From Endomychus coccineus (lineage: Eukaryota > Arthropoda > Insecta > Coleoptera > Endomychidae): a stretch of 64,000 bases of DNA. This document shows positions 22,774-34,853 of the stretch, piece after piece (position 1 is the first letter of the stretch; each line of letters opens with the position of its first letter). The stretch spans positions 236,076,361 through 236,140,360 of the forward strand of contig OY294067.1 of the NCBI GenBank assembly GCA_958510875.1, written 5' to 3'. The notes beneath the pieces were generated by a model, which was not told the origin of the DNA, did no database searches, and worked only from the letters and a program-made list of their open reading frames with translations. The position numbers and the translations under genes were made by a program.

Positions 22774-24758
22774 ACTTCAAGTAAACAAATGTTGTTTCAA
22801 TTGCTTACAAATCGGGCATAATGTGAAAAATTGTAAACTTAGCTCATGTATAAAATGTAACAAAAGACACAATAGTTCGATACATGTAGAAGAAAATACA
22901 AATGATCAGACTAATACTAAAGTTAGTTTATCTTTGAATATCATTGAACATGTTCTGTTATCTACAGCCGTCGTTCGGATTTTTGACAGCAATGATTGTT
23001 CTTACAATGTCAGACTATTACTTGATTCAGGTTCTCAGTCCAGTTTTATTTCAGAAAATACATGCAAAAAATTGAAATGCAAAAATGTTTCAGTTAAAAT
23101 TTCAGTTCTAAGCAATACAATTTCGAATTCCTATGAAGAATGTGGTGTAACTATTCATTCAATTGTTTGTAAATTTAGTATTACAGTCAAATGTCTAGTT
23201 TTATCAGAAATTACTACTATATTGCCAAATACGAAATTAAATATTACTGAGTTGAATATTCCAAGGAATGTAAGTTTAGCTGATCCACAATTTAACAAAC
23301 CTCAAAAAATTGACATTTTGTTGGGAGCTAATGATGTTTTTTGGGAAATCATTTCTTCAGGACAATTTAAATTGGGATCTAATAAGCCGATTTTACAAGA
23401 ATCAAAATTGGGATGGTTAATTTCAGGTCCGATTGGAAATTTAACATCACAACATACACATTGCAATTTTAGTCATAATACTGAATTACAAGAACAATTG
23501 GCACGTTTCTGAAAATTGGAAGAGGTGAACATTAAATCGATTATGTCGGTTGAAGAAAATAATTGTGAAAATCATTTTAAGAATACAACCAGAAGATTAG
23601 AAAATGGTCAATTTTTAGTTTATATTCCTATTAAAGAGTACAGATACGTTAGGTGATTCGTTTGAAATGGCAAACAGTAAATTTCTATCTCTAGAACGAG
23701 GGCTCCAAAGAAATCCTATTCTAAAAGATTTATATGTAACATTCATGACCGAATATGAACAGTTGAATCATATGATATAGTATGTGACACAAAGGAACTA
23801 AATAATACAATTTCATATTTCATGCCTCATCACAGTGCTTTACGTGAAGAAAGTTCCACAACAAAATTAAGAGTTGTTTTTAATGCATCTGCAGAAACAA
23901 CCACTGGAATTTCATTCAATGATATTCTAATGGTCGGACCAGTTGTACAAGATTGATCTTTTAGCTATAATACTGCAAATAATTGTTGATCCAGAACAAC
24001 GTAATTTGCAAAAGATTTTATGTAGGAAACATCCAGATGAGTAGATTAAAGCTTATAAATTAAATACGGTATCATATGGGACTGCTTCTGCACCTTATTT
24101 GGCAACTCGATGTATAGTTCAATTGGGAATAGGATGCAAAATTCAAAATATATCCGAAATAGTTCAAAGGGATATCTACGTTGATGATCTTTTAACGGGA
24201 GCAGATTCCTTAGAAGATGTTCAATTTATTTGCTCAGAAGTAATAGCAAGTCTGAAATCAGGAGGTTTCAAATTAAGAAAATGGAAATCGAACAATAAGA
24301 ATACGAGCACAATTATTGCGAAAATGATAATGCAAATGATATGGATTGAAAAATTAAACTGGGATGATACTTTACCATCTCATATAAAATCAGAATGGGT
24401 GAAATTTATTACTGAATTGCCGAAATTAAATGAATTAAATATCAACAGACGTGTCATGCGATAATTATCAATCATTATTAGAATTCTGTGACAGTTCTGA
24501 AAAAGCATATGGGGGTTGTTTATATGTTCGACCAATTGATGAAAACTGACAAATATTTACTAACTTAAATTGTGGTCAAAAGCAAAAGTTGCGCCATTGA
24601 AAGTTCAAACTATTCCTAGGTTAGAATTGTGTGGAGCGCTTGTACTTTCACGATTAATACACAAAACAATTAATTCATTACTGTTAAAATTTAATAGAAT
24701 TATTCTGTTGACAGATTCAACTATTGTTTTGGGGTGGTTAAAAAAACATCCTAGTACT
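22774..24758 (+). pseudogene. Bel/Pao pol remnant, copy 2
   Basis: Zinc knuckle (KNCKLSSCIKC), protease LLLDSGSQSSFIS, Pao signature LADPQFNKPQKIDILLGAND and LGWLISGPIG are open as one frame 22823-23512; then frameshifts. RT text LRVVFNASAETT, YVDDLLTGADSLE (24177) and RNase H LELCGALVLSRL (24620) follow. Compared with copy 1 it keeps more of the protease, lacks 300 bp around SKLFDPLG and stops at 24758 at a MITE. Dead. Confidence 0.8.
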
Positions 24759-25094
24759 AGAGAGATGTAAGAATAGAGAGCGCTAGTCCCATAAAAGCCT
24801 ATGTTAATCGAGTGACCGGGATTGAAAAAAGAGAGTAGTAACCGATTTCTCCCCTTCAACAAATTTTTTTCTCCCGTACTCTATATGCGACATTCACAAT
24901 TCGTTCTTTCGACGTCGAGTCTTCCGCTAGTGTAGTTCGTACCAGAGAGATGTAATAATCTCTCTGGTTCGTACAGAGAAAAATTGTATGGTATGGGAAG
25001 CTTGGTAACTCATTCATTTCCACTCCGCGGCTCTAAATTCATTAAGTCCGGTCACTAATATATCCTTTAGCGCTCTCTATTCTTACATCTCTCT
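24759..25094. mobile_element. 336-bp MITE at the block border
   Basis: Perfect TIRs of about 27 bp, starting AGAGAGATGTAAGAATAGAG. A near-palindrome around 24945-24975 (GTACCAGAGAGATG...CTCTCTGGTTCGTAC) gives internal foldback. The left flank is Bel/Pao at a point matching 10213; the right flank does not continue it, so flanking DNA was deleted. Confidence 0.75.
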
Positions 25095-26061
25095 GATGAT
25101 AACACAACTATCTATTAATATAAACTCAACTCAACTTAAACAAGAAAAATGTAAATAAATACTTACCAGAGAAACAAAGACCTCAAAATTTGTAAACCTA
25201 CACTTATTAATTGAAAGTTTATCACCCTACATAACTTATCTTGGAAAAGAACATAAATCACATAAATATATGATTGTCAAAGATAAAACATGGACACAGT
25301 ATTCAGTCAGTGTCAAAACTGTCAAACGCCCATAACCTAGAAGACTCTTTAGCACGGAACTACTGTATTGTGTTTGTACAAAACAAAGGAGTTGCATTAT
25401 TTGAAAAAACATGGCGGAACCAATCTAAAATCGGCAACTGTTGTCGCCACTGTCTTCTATAGTCACTGCAGTATAGTATTGTATTATACGCCTTTCTATA
25501 TTCATTTTGTAGTTCTATGTACATTTAAAACGTAGTGAAGTGATTATTCATATTCAATCTATGTTCTATGATGGCACGATTACCAACATTTAAAATCTTA
25601 AATTACTTCACCTGCACAAAGATTTGTTGAACAATTTGCATATATGGTCCTTTTCATAATTATATTTAAACATATATATTACGTTACGATTATAGGGAAA
25701 TGTGAGGAATTTATAGAGAAAAGGATATAACAACATATATGTAACCGTAAGTACGCGTAAGTTGATAATTTATTCAATTTACAAAGTTAACTTGAAAATT
25801 TTCAACCCAAAACCTACATTTTATAATATTTTCCGATGGAATTATTGAGCTCCGCAACCGTTTTTTTCGTATTTAGGGGTAACTAAATACGTTACAAAAA
25901 AAGTTTCGAAAATGAATTTTCAATAGAAGCCCATCTTCTATTATTATAGGTAATACTATTAAATATATCTGAAATTGATGGATTGTGAGAATCAAACTTC
26001 AAACTTTTAGAAGAAAAAATAGTTTGACTATTTTTTGCTACAGTTTAATTTTTGGCTCTTG
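25095..26061. other. AT-rich DNA, no gene seen
   Basis: No domain, repeat border or splice-linked exon recognised. Small frames such as 25274-25462 have no support. Confidence 0.5.
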
Positions 26062-26278
26062 AGCCGCATCCACATTATGCCGATTGGCAAAGCCAAAAGT
26101 AATGTGGACGCTTTGTCGGCACGTGCCGATGGGCACATTTGTGCCGGCCGTCAACCGGGCCGAACCCGACGATTGTCGATTTTTATTCAAAGAAAGCCGA
26201 TCGGCAAATGTAGTGGGGATGTGCCGCTCGGCCTCAGTCTATTCTCGACCGTCGAAGTAAGCATTTATTGAGAAAAAA

Positions 26279-28141
26279 ATGGAGTGGACAAATGAAAAAG
26301 TGTTGTCCTCAATCGACTTGTATCGAGATCGACCAGTTTTATGGAATTGCAAATTAAAAGTATATAAAGATCGCAATAAAAGGCATGATGCCTTTTTTGA
26401 AATTGGTGAAAAACTTGGCTTGTCATAGGACGATATTGAAAGAAAAATGAAAAATTTAATGTCACTTTTTACGGGAAGTTAAAGAAGAAAAGGCCCCTGC
26501 CAAATCTGGTGTTGTTAGCGAAGAATTGTACAAGTGTAAATGGTTTGCTTACCAGAGTATGGAGTTCCTGAAAGTTAGAAATCAGGCAAGAGGAAAGACA
26601 GACACACAGGTAAGATTTCAAATTTATTTATTTGAATTATGTACGATTTTGTACGTATATAGGTATGTTGTGAATGCAACGACAAAAATAAGTGTTTATT
26701 ATTTATCATATTGAAAAGGTACCACCCCAACCAGAGATAAAAAATTCGGCAAATTCACTTCCTGTGCATCTGCTGCACTTCTTCTTGGCATACTGGGAAT
26801 GTTGTTGACCCCTTGTGTTGAAGGAGCTTGTCTCCATATTCCTGGACGAATTCGACCTGTTTTCGGTTCCTACAAAATTGATTTTCTGAGTATGCGAAAA
26901 ACAGAAGATATACCGAAAGTGTTCTCAGAAATTCTACGTGCTCTATTTAAGCGGTAATTGAAAATTCTATTCATTGAACCCTTATCTTGTGGCCACCATA
27001 GGGCTTCATAATATTGCGTGAGAAGGGAATGCGTCATCGGCAACGAAAACGAACGGTACAGCATTATTTCTTCCAGGAAGCGCACACGGGTTGGGAAAGT
27101 TCATTGTGGTATTTTCTAGGCTCTCTTTGAATCTCGTTTCACTAAATACTCCCCCGTCCGATATTCTACCTTGACAACCGACATCCGCATACGTTAAATT
27201 GTAGTTTGCGTCTACAACATGTTGAGAATTTGGGGGCTGGGCCCCCCGTTTACCTATCCGGCGGACTTAAAACGTTCACGTACAACAGCAAATAGAACGA
27301 TACTAAAGAAGCTCTTGTACTTAAAGTACTCAGTCTTACTGTTAATCAGTGCTTGCAAAGCTATATGCTTTCCGTCAAAAGCGCCGACACAATTTGGAAA
27401 ATTCCATTTATCATTGAATGCCTTTGCTTTCATTTTCCATTCAGATTCATTTTTGGGTGCCTGAAACAAAAAAATAGATACATTTCCTTTCATTCTGAAT
27501 AAACGCGATTTTATTAATAAATTTCTATTCGATTTTTTAAGGACCCAATGGACCGGGTAACTCCTCAGCAGAACGTGAATGAGAAAGATAATGAGAGCCC
27601 GGAATTATTGGAAACATCGACCCAATCTACACCCTGTCCAAGAGGGAAAAATTATGGTTTCAATCACATTCCTTAGCTAGAACATCTAAGCGCAAGCCTG
27701 GAGTTACAGAAGAAGTTCTAGCAATTATGAAAAATATTCAAGCTGGGAAATCTGCAAGAGACCAGTATACCGTATTTGGTGAGCAAGTAGGAATGCAAAT
27801 ACGTGACCTCCCATCACTTCATGCTAGGAAGGTTGTGAAGCAAATAATTATCTGTTTTATTTGACGCTGAGATGGGAAAATACGACAATCCGCCTACCAC
27901 TTGCTCACGGCCATCTCCTGTTGCACACATGTACTCACAGCCACCCACATTCAGTGTACCCATGTACACACCTATTCCTAGCACTTCGTCAATGTCTCAA
28001 GCTTATCAAGTGTCAAACCGAGCGCCGACATCTGTTTATCACCCTCAACACTCTGCGATGAGCCCGGCATCGTTTACATATTCCTATGATCCAGGAAACA
28101 CAGACAGCGATTCTATTGATATCTTACTGATGGAACTTTAA
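26279..28141 (+). pseudogene. Harbinger MADF/BESS accessory protein, broken
   Basis: Exon 1 (26279-26609, donor CAG|GTAAGA) opens MEWTNEKVLSSIDLYRDRPV and LWNCKLKVYKDRNKR, a MADF (Myb/SANT-like) domain that would bind the transposon ends. A TAG at 26426-26428 and a frameshift near 26470 break it. Exon 2 starts about 27541 after TTTTTAAG and ends at 28141. It holds a BESS-like IISVLFDAEM after a one-base shift near 27850, then a Pro/Ser-rich tail ending DSIDILLMEL. Confidence 0.7.
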
Positions 28142-28672
28142 ATTTTCTTTATAATAATTTTAATATAACTATAAATAATTGAAAGTTTGCTAATATGTGG
28201 TAGTTTAGTTCCTTACCTGAATATAATCTTGCAAAATGTTGACTAAAACAATTGGGATGAAGCTCGAAATAGCTTGTTTCGAAATTTTGAACATGTACAT
28301 CAATGGATGGTAGGAATCTCCTGTGGCTAGGAACCTCAGTGTAACAGTAAGTCGTTCATGAACTGGAATATCTTTTCTGAATCTAGTGTCCCTCTTGCTG
28401 ATTATCGGCCCGGTCAAATTAAGAAGAATCTCAAAATCACTGCTCGTCATTCGGAAAAAGTTCCGAAAACCACTTCCACATCTGTATTCAAGATTTAACT
28501 CGTCCACATCGTCCAAAATTGAATCTTTCATCGATTCACTTCCTCCATATCGAGCTCTACCTCTACAAAGGCTCGGACGTACCCAAAATCGTCGATTCCG
28601 TGATTTATGAGTTTCTCGATCAATTACTATTATTGCTGCAGCAGCAACAAGCAAGTCCTCGTCGGTATACAT
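26870..28672 (-). pseudogene. Harbinger DDE transposase, broken
   Basis: Exon 1 (28672-28217, donor CAG|GTAAGG) starts MYTDEDLLVAAAAIIVIDRE and includes RMTSSDFEILLNLTGP and HERLTVTLRFLATGDSY, the Harbinger N-terminal region. Exon 2 begins at 27460 (acceptor TTTCAG, phase kept) with NFPNCVGAFDGKHI (first Asp). An insertion of about 60 bp near 27220-27280 breaks the frame. Sense resumes with DANYNLTYADVGCQGRISDGG, then VPFVFVADDAF (second Asp), a further frameshift, and NRARRISENTFGI (Glu). All three catalytic acids are visible but never in one frame. Confidence 0.8.
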
Positions 28673-28795
28673 TTTGTGACTGAATGCAATTTCTGTGTGT
28701 GTATGTGGACGGAGTGAATTATGTGCGGCAGCGGCAACTGGCTTTGCCAATTGGCACTGCCGATCGGCATTTATCGGCATAATGTGGATGCGGCT

Positions 28796-29654
28796 TTATG
28801 ATGTAACCTCTGGTTCCTGATAGATTTTGCATCCCAAGTCTAAACGATTTGCCCACCATTACAATTGGCATCTACGGAACAGAAGACCGGTTATTCTAGA
28901 GCGATAATCACATTGGGATAGTTTTACGATTAATGTTTTCAGTATGATTATGAGCAACATTTACTTACCAGAAATAAAAGGTAACTGTGAATGACACATG
29001 TCATTTCCATGTTATAACCAGCAAACTCAACACATTAGTAAAACAATACAAACGTGACTGATCCGTTAAAGCGCATGCGTAGCTGAGCTCATACTCTATG
29101 CAGAATGTTTTGTCCGACAGGCCCTAGGTCACTATAAGAATCAAGAATAGAACTGCGACATTTAACATATATAGGTACTTTGCCAGGTGGTAGAAGAGAT
29201 ATACCATTGTTGTTCATGTTCGTAGATTCTAATCGTGTGATGTGATGACTTGAGCTATTCAATAATTTCTGGTTGAGGGAACTTTTCAAGATATTGTATT
29301 TTAGATGAAATCAAAAAAGTTATAGTTGGTAAAACATTCACACTTGATTAAATACTCGGTTATGGTAGTTCGAACTATTTGTCGGAATTAGGTTGATGCT
29401 AATGAAGAATAGTGACAATGTATTCTATTTTATCTACAAATAACTGAGCAACTTTATCAGATTTGAGAATAATACTGATGCGTCCAAACGAACACTAATC
29501 TACGAATTAAGTTGAAAGTAATAGGTTCAAATATGTATTCTATCTACCCCAAATACAATGAAATAAGCATAAAAGTAAGATCAATCTTTAAGTATCTAAG
29601 TATCTCTGATTTAAATTCGGTGTCTTCTCATGCTTATCTTATCCCGAAACATCA
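28796..29654. other. Intergenic DNA, cytochrome c 3' flank
   Basis: No gene recognised. It includes the likely 3' UTR of the cytochrome c gene; I did not find an unambiguous AATAAA close to the stop. Confidence 0.5.
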
Positions 29655-29966
29655 TCAAACTTGTTTTTTTAAGTAAGCTATCAAATCTTTTCTGTCGTCT
29701 GCTTTCTTCAAACCCGAAAATATCATTTTTGTTCCTGGAATATATTTTTTAGGATCGGTTAAATATTCGTCTAACGAAGAATCGTTCCAAGTGACTCCTT
29801 TATTTTTATTTGCTTCTGTATAATTGAAACCAGCGGCCTGACCACTTTTTCTGCCGTACATACCATTTAAATTAGGACCATTCTTATGTTTTCCACCCTT
29901 CTCGACTGTGTGACATTGTGAACAGGCTTTTTGGAAAATTTTCAAACCTTTATCAGCATCACCCAT
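29655..29966 (-). CDS. Cyt-c: Cytochrome c, testis-like, single exon
   Basis: Soluble haem protein of the mitochondrial intermembrane space, carrying electrons from complex III to IV and triggering apoptosome assembly. It has 103 residues starting MGDADKG. CSQCH at residues 15-19 is the haem attachment site (Cys15, Cys18, His19 ligand); [10 protein letters not shown] follows; [10 protein letters not shown] supplies the Met81 ligand. The open frame continues upstream for 24 codons, but I chose Met at 29966 because MGDA is the conserved start and the upstream codons look like 5' UTR. GVTW...[16 protein letters not shown] is closer to the Drosophila testis form (Cyt-c-d) than to the somatic one, judged from memory. 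No introns and no disabling change, so it is either a functional gene or a young retrocopy. It sits 4.9 kb downstream of the dynein gene on the same strand. Confidence 0.93.
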   Translation of the reverse strand: MGDADKGLKIFQKACSQCHTVEKGGKHKNGPNLNGMYGRKSGQAAGFNYTEANKNKGVTWNDSSLDEYLTDPKKYIPGTKMIFSGLKKADDRKDLIAYLKKQV

Positions 29967-30306
29967 TATCAACAAATTTGTCAAAACTTTTATCAACTGA
30001 CAATTTGGGCTACAAAATACATAGAGCAGTTTACTCAAGTTACCTATGATTATTAAGGTAATCTAGCAACAATGTTAATGTACCGCAATTTTGATGCTTT
30101 GGATGACATTTGATAATAGAGAATAAAAATATATACAATCCAGAGGATTACATAGATAGATTGGTTTGTAAAAATAATAAAAAATGACGATCCAGTTACG
30201 CAGTAAGTTGAGCTGAGACAAGAACAAACAAACATAATGAATAAATTCTGTGGTTTTCGACTGTAGCATTCTGCCGTGTCACTACTAGGAATCATTGGCC
30301 TATTTA

Positions 30307-30341
30307 GGTAGGATCACGGTATATACGACCGTGGGTAGGAT
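30307..30341. repeat. P-like transposon excision footprint (8-bp TSD around fused TIR ends)
   Basis: The 8-mer GGTAGGAT occurs at 30307-30314 and 30334-30341. Between them is CACGGTATATACGACCGTG, which equals the outer 6 bases of the left TIR of the local P-like family joined to the outer 13 bases of the right TIR. P-element excision leaves short TIR stubs between intact target duplications, so this is read as an empty site. It lies about 340 bp upstream of the cytochrome c start codon. Confidence 0.75.
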
Positions 30342-31139
30342 ATATTCATAATATGGTTGTGCGATATGCTTTAATATCACTTTCCTTTGTCCGTTTTCTT
30401 TCAAATAAACCCAAAATTTAAACTCAAAGAAAAACGTTTTTAGTATTATCTAAAAGATTTTCACTTCCCTCACTATAAGTAGTATATAGTGTAAGGAAAG
30501 TATTGTAATGGCCCCAAGATTTTTTTCCGGATTTTCGCAGATGTATTCATTTTGAGCCTTTTTTAATCGATCTAGACTATTTTTTTGACATGCGTGCTCG
30601 CGTGGATTTGTGTTTGTGTGCGCGCATGTGTGTTACCCACTGCGGATACGAATCCGCCGTTCCTATTCTCCGCCATTTTGAAATCAACTGACGGGACTTT
30701 TTATATGTGAACACCACAATTTGCTCTCGAATTTCAACAAAACGTCGTCAAAAATATTGATTTTCTACACAACAACTGAAACAAGTTTCAGCTATTTTAT
30801 AAACTATTGTATCGTGCGCGGGTTAGGTTATACTCTAATTTCACCACTGTGCATCAACTTGGGCTCACTTTAAAGGTGCATCCATAATGAATTTGTTGTA
30901 AGAAATAAGATTTGTCACTCTTGTACAACTTGGAGTACATCTTGGTGTACCTAAATCATTATTGTTTTAATATCTCAGACCACATATTAACATCAGAAAA
31001 GTCCGCTTTTCTTATGTTGTAAGTTGTGGAAGATTGTAATATAAGGGACACAGGAGGATGTTGTACAATGTACATTAATATTTGTTAAAAAATGATTGGC
31101 CAATTTATTTTTTTCATAATACAAAATTAGTTGAATTAA
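30342..31139. other. Gene-free stretch upstream of cytochrome c
   Basis: TG/CG alternating tract near 30590-30640 (GTGTTTGTGTGCGCGCATGTGTG). No protein seen. Confidence 0.5.
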
Positions 31140-31590
31140 TTTTTGGCTTCGAAGCGTAAAGCGTCCTTATTTAATCATATTGCCGATGATCGCAGTCTTA
31201 TTACAGTCTGGATATTCATATAGGATGTTATCGAAAGTGTTCAACATTGATTGAATGTTAATCAATATCAGTTCTATTGAGTTGATTTGGTGCAATATAG
31301 ACGTTGCCTGATCATTTCAACATATTGAGATCTAGCATTAACATTTCACTGAAATTGTAACGTCCCTTTCATTTACCCTGATAGTATTGGGTGAATGATC
31401 ACCTATAAATATTATTATTAAATTGTCCCAGTTCTTCATTTCTAACTGAGTCCAACAACCATATTTCAGTGAGCACTATGACATTTTGAAAATGTTGAAC
31501 AATTTTATATGGATTCAATTTCTTTTCTTCGTTGAATGACTTAACATTCCCTAAATAATTCGTGACTGAAGGGTTAACAGAGAACAATTA
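31140..31590 (-). pseudogene. LINE endonuclease fragment
   Basis: Minus-strand translation contains HFQNVIVLTEIWLLDS, the P-VI-LTETWL motif of apurinic-type LINE endonucleases, followed by low-quality text with stops. No polymerase attached. A short relic. Confidence 0.55.
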
Positions 31591-32349
31591 TTGTAATGGG
31601 GTGCAACCATTCAACTACATTTCCAGAGCCTTTAGTTTTTCCGATATAGCTGGAAGAAGTTCGTCTATAATAACTTCCTAGTTTCTATGTCATTCCTCTT
31701 GTCTCTGAAATGAAATAAGTACATTATTCTTTATTATTGTGATTTATACATTACCTCAAATTTTTTAACTCCCAGTGATGCTGTTGAAATGCTTTAATGC
31801 CCTTTCTCCCTGTCATTTTGGAAAAGGAAAAACAATCTGCAAAAACAGTAGGTACACATTTGTATGATATGCTTTACAAACGACAATACCTACCATATTT
31901 ACAGTTAAAATAGCTTCAAATATGTAAGAAATGCAAACGACTTCTCAAATAAATACAATTGTATGTATTACAGATACCCTCCACATACAATAAAATAGTT
32001 TTGAAAAATAGCTGAAATTTCTTTCGCGTATAAAAAAACACAAAATTTTCGACATTATATTGTAGTGTGTTGGCTTCAAAATGGCGAACAAAATACTCCC
32101 ATTATCGATATATTTGACAAGAATCATTGTTTCTATGACAAATTCGAAAAGAATTTGGATTTTACAACGTCATATAATTTTCAAACATGATGTAACTACT
32201 TATTACTGCTCAAAGTTCAATAATACAAAATTATTTTCACAATATATCCAATTGAAAGTATTTAGGCTCTTAATATCTGACACTTGTAACAGTTGTAACC
32301 ATGCAAAAGGTACTTCATAAAAATAACATCAAAAATGTTAGTCCAATAG
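31591..32349. other. AT-rich DNA, no gene seen
   Basis: Only short frames without recognisable domains (for example 31945-32127 and 32081-32320). Confidence 0.5.
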
Positions 32350-33430
32350 TCAGGGATGAAAAAGTGAGCCGACTGTGGATTCACAGCCGCTTGAACCTCG
32401 AATAGGCATCACCTTCACTATTACGAATATGATACTCGTTAGCCCTGAAATAGGCGTGCCCCTTCCCAGAGGTAGCTCGTTAATGAAGGAAAGTGGGGGA
32501 ATTTTATCGTTGATGTGTATAGAGATCATATAATTAAGGTGCTTTTTTCTTAATGGCGCAAGTCTCTCTAAGGAGATCCCAAGGTTGGGTTGACTTGTTG
32601 TTGACTTCGTAAAACTAGGGGGAATGTTTTCCTTGAGATATATGAAGACCACAATCAATCAATCAATCAATCAAAACGGAAGCGGACAAGTCTGGAGCAC
32701 TTAGACTGCTTGATTGGGTCCATTGTGCGTCCCTTGATACAAGAATCAGTACAGCAGGCCTTAGGCAGTACCGAAGGCTAAGATTTTGCATAGACTGATA
32801 TCTCTTATGGCTTCAAGCGGTATATGTGCGCTGCCGATGAGTTGTAGCCTAAGAGAAGCCAATGCTAGGATGTGAGAGGCAGTTTCGTCCGCCTCTCCAC
32901 ATCTACTACAAGCTGGGTCTTCAACAATGTTCGTTGTGTGTAGATGTTTATCCAGATGACAGTGTCCTGTGAAGAGTTCTGTAACCAGTTTTAGGCCTCT
33001 CCTGCTTACAGAGAGTAGGGTTTTGGAGGGCTTAGGCGAGAACTCATGCCGAAAAGCCACTGTCTATCCAGGAGCTCTTCAGCCTGGAAAACGGTTGCGT
33101 GGGCCCCTAGGGGAACTGAAATCTCCCTTCTGGGTGTACACGAGTAGACTCCGGCTACGCCAGTCTTAGACCCGTCTGTGAACCAGACGAGTCCCCATAC
33201 GAATGTTTGGTTTCAGTTTCCGTTTCCTCGTGAAAAGAACCACTTCGGTTTTTTCAGGATTCACCATGAGTTCCTCGACCTGGAACCAGCGAGCCACGAT
33301 GGCAAGTGCAGTGTGTATGAATACCACAACTTTCGGACTTTCTTTGTAATTGACGCAAACTTGTTTCACAAGGTTTTTGGGCAAAAAAGAGCAAAATTTG
33401 TCAGAACTTCTTATTTCAAGATTCAAGTGA
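32350..33430 (-). pseudogene. LINE RT/RNase H remnant with TTGA-repeat
   Basis: Minus strand, in order: LMVNPEKTEVVLFTRKRKL (RT thumb, 33430-33166), TDGSKTGVAGVYSCTPRRE and HATVFQAEELL (RNase H, about 33170-33060), LLVTEL-like TGHCHLDKHLHTTNIV and CSRCGEADETASHIL (C-terminal zinc region, 33060-32761). A TTGA tetranucleotide repeat (32654-32674) follows at 3', then a frame of unknown nature. The layout suits an R1/jockey-type LINE with RNase H. Frameshifts throughout. Confidence 0.75.
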
Positions 33431-34148
33431 CATCATCTTTATTCTGTGCAAGAAGTATAGACTGCTTGATTCTGTGGTGCATTTTGATAGTTCATGATAG
33501 CAAGTGTCGGTATAAAACAAGGTTAAATTATAAAAAACAATCTGATAGCAGGTGTCTGTATGAAACATAGTTTTGAAATACATTCTGTAGACCATCAGGA
33601 TAAACTTCTTTCAATAGCGGTTTCTAAATCATTTCCAATATATATTTTCTGTTGTTACAATCATGTACATTTGACCAGCAAGAGTGTCCGAAAGCTATTT
33701 TGCTAACAAAAGTGAGGGAAGTCACGTGATTAACAGATCACAACTTTTTTTATTCATTTTACTATGACAACTGTTACTTTGAAAACAGGATGATAAATGA
33801 TTTGATTTGGGGGCAAGCAAAAGGCTTAAATCATTCTCAGAGACAACATGTTCTAAGCTCCAGCCCTTCCCTCGCCAACATGTGGGTATGTCGGGGAACT
33901 CTGACCGAGCCAGCATTAGGGAAACCACTTCGAGTGCTGTGCTCTTGTTCGTCAATAGCTAGGACGGCTACAAAGCTAGAAACAGCGGAGGGCTGTCACC
34001 ACTAAGCAAAAAGGAAGTGAGAAAAATAAAAATCAAACACACAAAGAAGTACAATGGTCATAATGAGAACTAAGTAGGTACTTTGACCAACAGGTCACCC
34101 CCCACGTCAATAAAGAACTCTAGAACCCAATAAAACACAATTTTCATT

Positions 34149-34176
34149 TGACGCTTTCGGCTTCCGTCTTCATCGG
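34149..34176 (-). ncRNA. Hammerhead-like core (PLE type), degenerate
   Basis: Minus strand reads CCGATGAAGACGGAAGCC then GAAAGCGTC. It resembles the CUGANGA...GAAA...GUC core that Penelope-like elements carry, with one change (CCGATGA) in the first box. Confidence 0.35.
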
Positions 34177-34811
34177 AAATTTGTATTTATTGCTTTGTAT
34201 TGTTAAAATTAGAATATAATATAAATTGATATTAATAAGATGTATACATAAGAATCAAGTTTTTGTTTTAGTTTTAAATTTTCAATTAACTTAGACCAAT
34301 TACATATGAATGAAAAAATCTATCATTACAAAATAAATTCTTCCTCTTTAAGATTTAAGATGATGATTATTCTTGAGTATTCTATGGATGAACCCTTATC
34401 AACATAATGAGAATACGAATTTTCCTTCGATTCGTATATTATATTAATTTTTAGTGTATCACGTTTATTGGTTTATTGTTATTTTGAATTTACTTAGATC
34501 GCTAGATCACAATCTTTTTGACTTCGAGTTCAGACAAAAATCAGTTTGCAGAATAGGTCTGGTTGTTTTCCTCTTTACTAGTAAATCTACTGTTTCTTGG
34601 CGAAGATGAGGGAAGGGGGCTGTTCATCTATCACATTTCATGAGATCCATCTCTCCGAGAATAGTTTGTTTCTAATTAATTGATTTAAAATTTCACGAGA
34701 GGAAAAGACCCAATATTCGTTTAATTCACTGTAATATTCATACCTATCCGAATGCAACTAAATTTTGTTTTATAATTTCAATAAGTAAAAGACTTATAAA
34801 TCGTTCATCTA

Positions 34812-34841
34812 TTTATTCTAGTTCTATACATTATATTTATT
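34812..34841 (-). terminator. Polyadenylation signals of the dynein gene
   Basis: Two AATAAA hexamers on the minus strand (plus-strand TTTATT at 34836-34841 and 34812-34817) follow the dynein stop codon closely. The spacing suits cleavage around 34790-34820. Confidence 0.55.
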
Positions 34842-34853
34842 GTTATATCTTGA

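Larger units (their letters stand above)
26062..28795. mobile_element. PIF/Harbinger DNA transposon (degraded)
   Basis: 2.73 kb. TIR AGCCGCATCCACATTATGCC at 26062, with its inverse ending at 28795; further subterminal GC-rich inverted pieces (TGCCGATCGGCA-like) follow. The flanks TTG (26059-26061) and TTA (28796-28798) fit the TWA-type 3-bp duplication with one change. Two convergent genes, a DDE transposase (minus) and a MADF protein (plus), are the standard Harbinger pair; both are broken. Confidence 0.85.
33431..34853. other. Gene-free stretch downstream of the dynein gene
   Basis: No protein recognised. It has a LINE-like GC-richer patch near 33830-34010 without a readable domain, a hammerhead-like motif at 34149-34176 and the dynein polyadenylation signals. 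Confidence 0.5.
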
